NCBI GenBank assembly: GCA_002308775.1
Contig: DBVT01000075.1
Span: 7,778-20,443 of the forward strand
Direction: 5' to 3'
Origin: Mageeibacillus sp. UBA1257
Lineage (GTDB): Bacteria > Bacillota > Clostridia > UBA1212 > UBA1257
DNA length: 12,666 nt
Positions 6,463 to 12,666 of this stretch are shown piece by piece; within the stretch, counting starts at the first letter, position 1; every line of letters begins with the position of its first letter. Made by a program: the position numbers and the translations under genes. Below the pieces are notes generated by a model. It searched no databases. It was not told the origin of the DNA and saw only the letters and a list, made by a program, of their open reading frames with translations.

Positions 6463-7173
6463 ATGAAAAAGTGTGAACAGTTGTACGAGGGCAAAGCGAA
6501 GAAGGTATTCGCAACGGATGACAAGGCGATGGTGATCGTATCCTACAAGGACGACGCGACGGCTCTTGACGGTCTCAAGAAAGGCACGATCAGAGGAAAA
6601 GGCGCGATAAACAACAGGATGTCAAACCACCTTATGCAGCTCCTCGAGAAAAACGGAGTTAAAACGCACTTCGTCGAAGAACTGAACGACAGGGAGACGC
6701 TCGTAAGAAAAGTTCAGATAGTTCCTCTTGAAGTTATAATCAGAAATATTTCGGCAGGTTCGTTCGCAAAAAGGTACGGAGTCGAAGAGGGCATAGTTTT
6801 CAAAGAACCCACTATCGAATTCTCCTACAAAAACGACGACCTTCACGATCCTCTGATCAACTCATATCACGCTCTCGCGCTTGAACTCGCGACAAAAGAA
6901 GAGCTCGAGACTATAAAGTCGATGGCTTTCAAGGTCAACAGCGTCCTCAAAGAGTATTTCCTCAGTCTCGGCGTAAAGCTCGTCGACTTCAAACTCGAAT
7001 TCGGCAGACTTCCCGACGGAACGATAGTTCTCGCAGATGAGATCTCTCCCGACACATGCCGCTTCTGGGACGCGAAGACAAACGAAAAGCTCGACAAAGA
7101 CAGATTCCGCAGAGACCTCGGCAATGTCGAAGAGGCATACAGGGAAATGATGAGAAGAGTATTCGGAGAGTAA
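6463..7173 (+). CDS. purC: SAICAR synthetase (phosphoribosylaminoimidazole-succinocarboxamide synthase)
   Basis: Joins CAIR with aspartate using ATP to make SAICAR; it uses the product of PurE. At 236 residues it is a normal bacterial length. Visible family motifs are LYEGKAKKV near the N-terminus (7-15, nucleotide binding), DDATALDG (30-37), IIRNISAGS (92-100), DDLHDPLI (125-132), LVDFKLEFG (173-181) and DEISPDTCRFWD (192-203). The start ATG has GGAGG 7 bases upstream. The gap to purE is 66 bases and holds a hairpin and a repeated motif; the gap to purF is 27 bases. No anomalies in the protein. Confidence 0.97.
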   Translation: MKKCEQLYEGKAKKVFATDDKAMVIVSYKDDATALDGLKKGTIRGKGAINNRMSNHLMQLLEKNGVKTHFVEELNDRETLVRKVQIVPLEVIIRNISAGSFAKRYGVEEGIVFKEPTIEFSYKNDDLHDPLINSYHALALELATKEELETIKSMAFKVNSVLKEYFLSLGVKLVDFKLEFGRLPDGTIVLADEISPDTCRFWDAKTNEKLDKDRFRRDLGNVEEAYREMMRRVFGE

Positions 7174-7200
7174 GAAGCAACAGGATCAGGAGGTTACAGC

Positions 7201-8625
7201 GTGGGAGGTTTTTTCGGCGCAGCAAGCAAAAAAGACGTGATTGGTGACGTTTTCTTCGGAACGGATTATCATTCACATTTGGGAACAAAAACGGGCGGCA
7301 TCGCGGCTTACGACACAGACACCGGCCTTCAGAGAGAGATCCATACGATCTCAAATTCGCCTTTCAGAACGAAATTCGAGCATATATTTGAGAAAATGAA
7401 GGGCAATTCGGCGATCGGATGCATCAGCGACAGCGATCCCCAGCCGCTTCTTATACGCTCCGTCCTCGGAACGTACGCGATCTGCATGGTGGGTAAAATA
7501 AACAACGAAGATGCGCTGATCGATCAGTATCTTTCATTCGGCGGAGGACATTTTAACGCGATGACGGGCGGCAGAGTGAACGAGACGGAACTCGTCGCCG
7601 CTCTGATAAACAGAAAATCTGATTTCACGGAAGGCATAAAATTCGCTCAGCAGCAGATAAAAGGAACGGCTTCGATACTCGTTTTAACTGAAAGAGGAGA
7701 GATAATCGCAGCGAGAGACAGACTGGGCAGGATACCTGTATTCATAGGCAAAAACGAAGACGGCCGCTGCGTATCATTCGAGTCGTTCGCTCTTTTGAAG
7801 GTCGGTTATACGCAGGAGCGTGAGCTCGGACCGGGAGAGATCGTCGAGATCACCGCGGACGGAATAAAAACTTTGGAAGAGCCGCGAAAAGAAATGAAGA
7901 TCTGCGCTTTCCTCTGGAGCTATTACGGCTATCCGACATCGTGCTATGAAGGCAGTACTGTTGAGACGATGAGATACAGAAACGGCGCGATAATGGCTGA
8001 TGACGACAAAAAACGCGGCGAAGTGAAAGATATAGACTACGTAGGAGGCGTCCCCGATTCAGGCACGCCTCACGCCATGGGTTACGCTATGCAGAGCGGC
8101 ATCCCTTACGCCAGACCTTTTGTAAAATACACTCCCACCTGGGCGAGAAGTTTTATGCCTACAGTCCAGCAGGAGAGAAACGAAGTCGCGAAAATGAAGC
8201 AGATACCTGTTCCGGAGCTTATTAAAGACAAGTCGCTGCTCTTCGTGGACGACTCGATCGTCAGAGGCACCCAGCTTCGCGAAACGGTCGAATTCCTCTA
8301 TGAAAACGGCGCTAAAGAAGTCCATATGCGTTCCGCCTGCCCCCCGATAATGTTCGGATGCAAATATCTGAATTTTACCAGATCGACGGGAGAGTACGAG
8401 CTCATCACAAGGCAGATAATCGAAGAACTCGAAGGAGAAGAGGGAGTCAAACACATAGACGAATATTCCGACAGGAATACGGAAAGAGGTAAAAAACTTC
8501 TGAAGGCCATGAAAGAGAAGCTTCATCTTGCTTCCCTTGCGTTCCAGTCTCTCGAAGGAGTCGAGGAGGCTATCGGAATAGAACCATGCAAACTTTGCAC
8601 ATACTGCTGGACAGGCAAAGAATAA
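7201..8625 (+). CDS. purF: Amidophosphoribosyltransferase (PurF) with degenerate glutaminase domain
   Basis: Would make phosphoribosylamine from PRPP, the first committed purine step. The 474 residues have an N-terminal Ntn-glutaminase-like domain (about 1-225) and a PRTase domain with VPDSGTPHAMGYA (284-296) and the PRPP loop LLFVDDSIVRGT (346-357). C235, C387 and the C-x2-C-x2-C at 463-469 align with the cysteines of Bacillus PurF that include the Fe-S ligands. The glutaminase side is worn: the usual CGxFG start reads GGFFG (residues 2-6), RYAT is missing near GCISDSD (73-79), and NGNL is VGKI (97-100). The GTG start has AGGAGG 7 bases upstream and an in-frame stop lies 27 bases ahead, so no longer form with a Cys exists. 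It may use free ammonia or a partner glutaminase. I recall similar forms in Clostridia but could not verify this. Confidence 0.93.
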   Translation: MGGFFGAASKKDVIGDVFFGTDYHSHLGTKTGGIAAYDTDTGLQREIHTISNSPFRTKFEHIFEKMKGNSAIGCISDSDPQPLLIRSVLGTYAICMVGKINNEDALIDQYLSFGGGHFNAMTGGRVNETELVAALINRKSDFTEGIKFAQQQIKGTASILVLTERGEIIAARDRLGRIPVFIGKNEDGRCVSFESFALLKVGYTQERELGPGEIVEITADGIKTLEEPRKEMKICAFLWSYYGYPTSCYEGSTVETMRYRNGAIMADDDKKRGEVKDIDYVGGVPDSGTPHAMGYAMQSGIPYARPFVKYTPTWARSFMPTVQQERNEVAKMKQIPVPELIKDKSLLFVDDSIVRGTQLRETVEFLYENGAKEVHMRSACPPIMFGCKYLNFTRSTGEYELITRQIIEELEGEEGVKHIDEYSDRNTERGKKLLKAMKEKLHLASLAFQSLEGVEEAIGIEPCKLCTYCWTGKE

Positions 8626-8640
8626 ACAGGAGGAGAAAGA

Positions 8641-9681
8641 ATGAATACAAATTCAAGATCTGAAGCATACGCGAAAGCCGGAGTTGATATAACCGCGGGA
8701 TACAAATCTGTGGAGCTGATGAAGAAACACATCGAGAGAACGAAAACAAAAGGCGTTTTTTCAGATGTCGGAGGCTTCGGAGGACTGTTCGCACCTGATC
8801 TGACAGGTATGAAAAAACCTGTCCTTGTAAGCGGCACGGACGGCGTGGGAACGAAGCTTAAGATCGCTTTTCTTATGGACAAACACGATACGGTCGGAAT
8901 AGACTGCGTCGCGATGTGCGTAAACGATGTTATATGCTGCGGCGCAAAACCGCTCTTTTTCCTCGACTATATCGCCTGCGGCAAAAATGTGCCCGAGCGC
9001 ATCGCCGATATCGTAAAAGGCGTCTGCGACGGCTGCGTTATGTCTGACGCGGCTCTTATCGGAGGAGAAACGGCAGAGATGCCCGGATTTTACCCTGAAG
9101 ACGAATATGATCTCGCGGGATACTGCACAGGCATCGTAGATTCGGAAAAGATCATAGACAACAAGAAGATGAAAGCCGGAGACATAGTGATCGCGCTTCC
9201 TTCATCGGGAGTTCATTCAAACGGATTTTCACTCGTCCGCAAGGTTTTCGACGTTGAGAAAAACGATATCAAAAAATACATTCCTGAGCTTTCAAGATCT
9301 TTGGGCGAAGCGCTTTTGGAACCCACGGTCATTTACGTCAAACCCGTCCTTGCGCTCCTTTCTCAGGTAAAGGTAAAAGGCATTTCGCACATAACGGGCG
9401 GCGGTTTTTACGAAAATATCCCAAGGAGCATTCCGGAAGGGCTGTGCGCGTCGATAGAGGAGAAGGCAGTTAAGATCCTGCCGATATTCGACCTGATCGA
9501 AAAAACGGGCAGGATCGACCGCAGAGATATGTTCAATACGTTCAATATGGGAGTCGGCATGAGCGTTACGGTCGCAAAGCAGGACGCTGACAGATCGATC
9601 GGGATCCTTAGGGAAAACGGCGTGAACGCGTACGTGATCGGAGAGATCGTGAAGTCTGACGAGAAGATCGTTTTAAGATAA
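8641..9681 (+). CDS. purM: AIR synthetase (phosphoribosylformylglycinamidine cyclo-ligase)
   Basis: ATP-dependent closure of FGAM to AIR, giving the imidazole ring; cytoplasmic dimer in known members. The 346 residues match the family length. Motifs: SEAYAKAGVDI (7-17), VSGTDGVGTKLKIA (63-76, ATP binding), GIDCVAMCVNDVICCGAKPL (86-105), GGETAEMPGFY (141-151) and PSSGVHSNGFSLVRKVF (187-203). The start ATG has AGGAGG closely upstream in a 15-base gap after purF, so it is clearly cotranscribed. Nothing unusual seen. Its substrate comes from PurL/Q/S, which are not in the window. Confidence 0.97.
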   Translation: MNTNSRSEAYAKAGVDITAGYKSVELMKKHIERTKTKGVFSDVGGFGGLFAPDLTGMKKPVLVSGTDGVGTKLKIAFLMDKHDTVGIDCVAMCVNDVICCGAKPLFFLDYIACGKNVPERIADIVKGVCDGCVMSDAALIGGETAEMPGFYPEDEYDLAGYCTGIVDSEKIIDNKKMKAGDIVIALPSSGVHSNGFSLVRKVFDVEKNDIKKYIPELSRSLGEALLEPTVIYVKPVLALLSQVKVKGISHITGGGFYENIPRSIPEGLCASIEEKAVKILPIFDLIEKTGRIDRRDMFNTFNMGVGMSVTVAKQDADRSIGILRENGVNAYVIGEIVKSDEKIVLR

Positions 9682-9693
9682 AAAGGAGAGAAA

Positions 9694-10308
9694 ATGGCTG
9701 AGACAAAGGTAAAGATCGCGGTGCTCGTATCCGGCGGAGGAACCAATCTGCAGGCTCTTATCGACGCGCAAAATGAGGGCGTTTTAAAGAGCGGCGAGAT
9801 CGCGGTAGTCATATCGAACAAGGAAGGCACCTATGCTCTCACGAGGGCTGAAAACGCCGGGATAAAGACTATCACGGTGACGAAAAAGAAGACAGGCAGC
9901 CAGGAGGCGTTCGAGGAAGCTATCGAAAAGGAGATCGATAAAGCGGGAGCGGAAATAATCGTTTTGGCAGGATTTTTGAGCATTTTAAGCGAAAAATTCA
10001 CAAAAAAGTACGAAAAAAAGATCATCAACATACATCCGTCGCTGATACCGTCGTTTTGCGGACAGGGTTTCTACGGGCTGAAGGTGCATGAAGCTGCGCT
10101 TGCGAGAGGCGTCAAGTTCACGGGAGCGACTGTGCACTTTGTGAACGAGATCCCGGACGGAGGAGAGATAATCATGCAGAAGCCTGTCGAGGTCCTCGAA
10201 GGGGACACGCCGGAAATACTGCAGAGGAGAGTTATGGAACAGGCGGAATGGGTCATTCTGCCGAGAGCGGTCGAAAAGGTTTGCGCACAGATAGCGAATA
10301 ATAAATAA
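9694..10308 (+). CDS. purN: Phosphoribosylglycinamide formyltransferase, folate-dependent
   Basis: Transfers a formyl group from 10-formyl-THF to GAR, producing FGAR. The 204 residues show the phosphate-binding loop VSGGGTNLQAL (12-22), the catalytic pair N112 and H114 in INIHPSLIPSF, and the catalytic Asp D155 in HFVNEIPDGG. All three residues of the known active site are present. The start ATG has AGGAG upstream in a 12-base gap after purM. This is one of two 10-formyl-THF users in the operon, which fits control by a riboswitch that senses folate shortage through ZMP/ZTP. No anomalies. Confidence 0.97.
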   Translation: MAETKVKIAVLVSGGGTNLQALIDAQNEGVLKSGEIAVVISNKEGTYALTRAENAGIKTITVTKKKTGSQEAFEEAIEKEIDKAGAEIIVLAGFLSILSEKFTKKYEKKIINIHPSLIPSFCGQGFYGLKVHEAALARGVKFTGATVHFVNEIPDGGEIIMQKPVEVLEGDTPEILQRRVMEQAEWVILPRAVEKVCAQIANNK

Positions 10309-10323
10309 ACAGAGGAGAAAAGA

Positions 10324-11046
10324 ATGGACACTTATCAAATCAGCAACATCGGAGAACTCATCGAAGGCAACACGTATGTCGGAAGAGGCATCGTCATCGG
10401 TAAAACGGAAGACGCGACAAAAGCGTGCAGCGCTTATTTCATTATGGGACGCAGCGAGAACAGCAGAAACAGGATATTCGCCGAGAAAAACGGAGAAGTT
10501 TTCACAGAGCCGTTTGATCCCTCTAAGGTGGTCGATCCCAGTCTGATAATATACGCGGCAGTCAGAAAATACGAAAACAGTCTCATAGTCACGAACGGCG
10601 ACCAGACGGATACGATCTACGAGGGACTGAAAAACGGGAAGAGCTTTGCCGAATCTCTCGCGACGAGGGAATTCGAACCTGACGCTCCGAACTATACTCC
10701 AAGGATCAGCGGGATATTGAATTTCGCAAACGACGATTTTACATATGAGATGAGCATATTAAAAAGCGCCGATCCCTTCGGCAGCGCATGCTCGAGATAC
10801 ACGTTCTCTTATCCGGCGATCAAAGGAGTTGGCCATTTCATCCACACTTACGTCTGCAACAGCAATCCGCTGCCGCCGTTCTTCGGAGAGCCTGAGAGAG
10901 TCAGGATCCCGAATTCGATCGACGAATTCACAGACGAGCTCTGGAAGAAGCTGAACGACAAGAACAAGATCTCCCTCTATGTCAGGTATACAGACCTGAA
11001 AACGGGAGAATTCGACGACAGAATACTGAATAAAAATCTGGAATAA
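10324..11046 (+). CDS. purO: IMP cyclohydrolase, archaeal PurO type
   Basis: Closes FAICAR to IMP, the last step of the pathway. It is unrelated to the MGS-like cyclohydrolase domain of ordinary bacterial PurH. The 240 residues carry PurO-family segments: TYVGRGIVIGKT (17-28), YFIMGRSENSRNR (38-50), a VDPSLIIYAAVR region (70-81), VTNGDQTDTI (89-98) and YTPRISG (124-130). It is a little longer than the archaeal PurO I recall, with a short N-terminal addition. It sits directly ahead of an AICAR transformylase that lacks a cyclohydrolase domain, so the two genes together replace bifunctional PurH. The start ATG follows a GAGGAGA site in a 15-base gap. I believe such PurO genes occur in some Clostridia, but this is from memory. 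Function by family and context is solid. Confidence 0.9.
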   Translation: MDTYQISNIGELIEGNTYVGRGIVIGKTEDATKACSAYFIMGRSENSRNRIFAEKNGEVFTEPFDPSKVVDPSLIIYAAVRKYENSLIVTNGDQTDTIYEGLKNGKSFAESLATREFEPDAPNYTPRISGILNFANDDFTYEMSILKSADPFGSACSRYTFSYPAIKGVGHFIHTYVCNSNPLPPFFGEPERVRIPNSIDEFTDELWKKLNDKNKISLYVRYTDLKTGEFDDRILNKNLE

Positions 11047-11067
11047 TATTTTAAGCGGAGGCAAATC

Positions 11068-12252
11068 ATGAAAAAATTCGAACTCAAATACGGATGCAAC
11101 CCGAATCAGAAACCGGCAGTTATCTACATGGCTGACGGAAGCGACCTGCCGATAGAGATACTGAACGGAAGGCCCGGATATATCAACTTCCTGGACGCTT
11201 TCAACTCCTGGCAGCTCGTAAAAGAACTCAAGGAAGCGCTCGGGCTTCCCGCTTGCGCGTCTTTTAAGCATGTGAGTCCCACGTCGGCCGCAGTCGGAAT
11301 TCCGCTTACCGACACTCTCAAAAAGGCTGTTTTCGAGGATGATATCGAGGATCTGGACAGATCTCCTCTCGCTTGCGCGTATGCAAGAGCAAGGGGAACT
11401 GACAGAGTCTGCTCGTTCGGAGACTGGGTCGCGCTTTCGGATGTCTGTGACGTCACTACCGCGAAAATGATCAAGAGGGAAGTTTCTGACGGAATAATCG
11501 CTCCCGGATACGATCCCGAAGCTCTCGAAATTCTGAAAACGAAGAGAAAAGGCACATATAATATCGTAAAAATAGATCCGGATTACGTACCGGCCGAGCA
11601 GGAGTGCAAGCAGGTATTCGGTATCACATTCGAGCAGGGGCACAACAACTGCAAGATCGACGGAGAACTTCTTAAGAATATCGTGACGAAAAACAAGGAC
11701 CTTCCGGAAGAGGCAAAAAGAGACCTGATCGTCGCCCTTATAACATTGAAATATACGCAGTCCAATTCCGTTTGCTACGCATATGACGGACAGGCGATAG
11801 GCGTAGGCGCAGGACAGCAGTCGAGGATCCACTGCACAAGGCTCGCCGGAACAAAGGCAGACACATGGTTCCTCCGCCAGCACGAAAAGGTCCTCTCTTT
11901 GAAGTTCAGACCGGACCTCGGAAGACCTGAAAGAGACAACGCCGTAGACGGATATATCAACCAGAACGAAGAAGATATATGCGCTGACGGAGTATGGCAG
12001 AAATTTTTTACCGAAAGACCCGAGCCTTTTACGAAAGAGGAGCAGAGGGAATTCCTTGCGGGCAGGAGAGGCGTATCGCTCGGCAGCGACGCTTTCTTCC
12101 CGTTTGACGACAATATCGAAAGAGGATACAGAAGCGGCGTAAAATATGTCGCGCAGCCGGGCGGCTCAGTCAGAGACGATCTCGTTATAGACAGATGCGA
12201 CAGATACGGAATGGTCATGGCCTTCACGGGACTCAGACTTTTCCACCATTGA
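11068..12252 (+). CDS. purH: AICAR transformylase, stand-alone (PurH without cyclohydrolase domain)
   Basis: Transfers a formyl group from 10-formyl-THF to AICAR (ZMP), giving FAICAR for PurO. The 394 residues match only the C-terminal transformylase part of PurH. Key motifs: SFKHVSPTSAAVG with the catalytic Lys-His pair (K67-H68), SFGDWVALSD (116-125), KYTQSNSVCYAYDGQ (228-242), GAGQQSRIHCTRLAG (247-261), SLGSDAFFPFDDNI (337-350) and VAQPGGSVRDDLVID (361-375), ending MAFTGLRLFHH. The start ATG has GGAGG 7 bases upstream, 21 bases after purO. Its substrate ZMP is a ligand of the riboswitch at the head of the operon, so a slow reaction here (low folate) would raise expression of this gene. The N-terminus begins directly at the transformylase fold, with no trace of an MGS domain. 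Confidence 0.95.
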   Translation: MKKFELKYGCNPNQKPAVIYMADGSDLPIEILNGRPGYINFLDAFNSWQLVKELKEALGLPACASFKHVSPTSAAVGIPLTDTLKKAVFEDDIEDLDRSPLACAYARARGTDRVCSFGDWVALSDVCDVTTAKMIKREVSDGIIAPGYDPEALEILKTKRKGTYNIVKIDPDYVPAEQECKQVFGITFEQGHNNCKIDGELLKNIVTKNKDLPEEAKRDLIVALITLKYTQSNSVCYAYDGQAIGVGAGQQSRIHCTRLAGTKADTWFLRQHEKVLSLKFRPDLGRPERDNAVDGYINQNEEDICADGVWQKFFTERPEPFTKEEQREFLAGRRGVSLGSDAFFPFDDNIERGYRSGVKYVAQPGGSVRDDLVIDRCDRYGMVMAFTGLRLFHH

Positions 12253-12263
12253 TCTTAGCGCAT

Positions 12264-12285
12264 TTTACGCGTAACAATACCAAAA
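12264..12285 (+). repeat. Intergenic motif TTTACG-N6-AATACCAAAA, copy 2
   Basis: Second copy of the motif at 6416-6437, here between the AICAR transformylase gene and purD. The gap also contains a small GGCA-GAAAA-TGCC hairpin (12289-12301). No good -10/-35 pair is visible, so I do not call it a promoter. Confidence 0.5.
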
Positions 12286-12319
12286 AACGGCAGAAAATGC
12301 CACAAAACGGAGAAAAACG

Positions 12320-12666
12320 ATGAAAATACTTGTTGTCGGCGGCGGCGGCCGTGAGCACGCGATCATCAAAAAAATCAAGGAAAACAAAAAGGTCACGCAA
12401 GTTTTTGCATATCCCGGAAACGGAGGGATAGCGAGCGATGCCATATGCGTCGGGACGTCAGCAAACGATATCCCCGGCATCGTGGAATTCGCAGTTGAAA
12501 ACAAGATCGATTACGTTATAGTCGCTCCTGATGATCCGCTTGTCGCGGGATGCGTAGACGCTCTGAACGAGAAGGGAATACCGTGTTTCGGACCTGTAGC
12601 GAAGGCCGCGATAATCGAAGGCAGCAAAGTTTTTTCCAAGGAGCTTATGAAGAAATACGGCATCCC
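12320..12666 (+). CDS. purD: GAR synthetase (phosphoribosylamine-glycine ligase), cut by window edge
   Basis: ATP-grasp enzyme that joins phosphoribosylamine, the PurF product, with glycine. I translated 115 complete codons before the edge: KILVVGGGGREHAI (2-15, N-terminal nucleotide-like fold), YPGNGGIASDA (31-41), DYVIVAPDDPLVAGCVD (64-80; the usual VGPE is VAPD here) and GPVAKAAIIEGSKVFSKELM (91-110). The ATP-grasp domain proper lies beyond the window. The start ATG has GGAG 7 bases upstream. The 67-base gap to the previous gene is one of the two widest between genes in the operon and holds the repeated motif, but the same strand and pathway make cotranscription likely. Confidence 0.96.
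   Translation, partial: MKILVVGGGGREHAIIKKIKENKKVTQVFAYPGNGGIASDAICVGTSANDIPGIVEFAVENKIDYVIVAPDDPLVAGCVDALNEKGIPCFGPVAKAAIIEGSKVFSKELMKKYGI

Noticed and set aside
8059..8526. A 155-residue minus-strand frame opposite purF
   Set aside because: It lies fully inside purF and has no recognisable motif or start signal.
10759..11883. A 374-residue open frame on the minus strand opposite purO and the AICAR transformylase gene
   Set aside because: Both plus-strand genes match known families across their full length, the antisense protein has no recognisable motif, and there is no good ribosome binding site. It is a by-product of codon bias.
1..12666. CRISPR arrays, insertion sequences, phage genes, tRNA or rRNA genes
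   Set aside because: No repeat-spacer pattern, transposase, integrase or tRNA cloverleaf was seen on either strand. The window is ordinary chromosomal metabolism.

Overview
The window looks like chromosomal DNA of a low-to-mid GC Gram-positive bacterium, most likely class Clostridia (an Oscillospirales-type gut or anaerobic lineage; inferred from gene forms, not tested). The signs are strong AGGAGG-type ribosome binding sites on nearly every gene, sigma-A-type promoters, a lipobox solute-binding lipoprotein, intrinsic terminators with U tracts, and a purine operon that pairs an archaeal-type IMP cyclohydrolase (PurO) with a free-standing AICAR transformylase instead of a fused PurH.

Left part (1-4206). 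A minus-strand alpha-glucan unit reads from a near-consensus promoter (3433-3461) into a cytoplasmic GH13 neopullulanase/cyclomaltodextrinase-like enzyme. It then passes, with an 8-bp overlap, into a glycogen branching enzyme (glgB) that runs off the left edge. Upstream on the same strand is a small two-helix membrane protein with an HEYGH metallopeptidase motif; its stop codon lies inside the -35 region of the glucan promoter. A gene-free stretch of about 300 bp (3902-4206) holds two divergent promoters, one for the metallopeptidase and one for a solute-binding lipoprotein.

Middle (4207-5643). A lone ABC-type sugar-binding lipoprotein is closed by a textbook intrinsic terminator. No permease genes accompany it.

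Right part (5666-12666). This is a purine biosynthesis operon in the order purE-purC-purF-purM-purN-purO-purH(AICAR transformylase only)-purD, with purD cut by the right edge. It starts at a strong promoter followed by a leader that I read as a ZTP (pfl) riboswitch. The evidence is a P1 helix, a P2 hairpin, a 5-bp pseudoknot between GACGG and CCGUC, the CUGGGCA signature, and a terminator hairpin whose 5' arm overlaps P3, so aptamer folding and termination exclude each other. ZTP/ZMP builds up when 10-formyl-THF is short, and the operon encodes both folate-dependent steps (purN and AICAR transformylase), so the control makes sense.

The main oddity is PurF. It keeps the PRPP loop and all cysteines that align with the Fe-S ligands of the Bacillus enzyme, but the glutaminase nucleophile Cys is absent and other glutaminase motifs are worn away. 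A stop codon 27 bases upstream of the GTG start rules out a missed N-terminus. purK, purB and purL/Q/S are not in the window.
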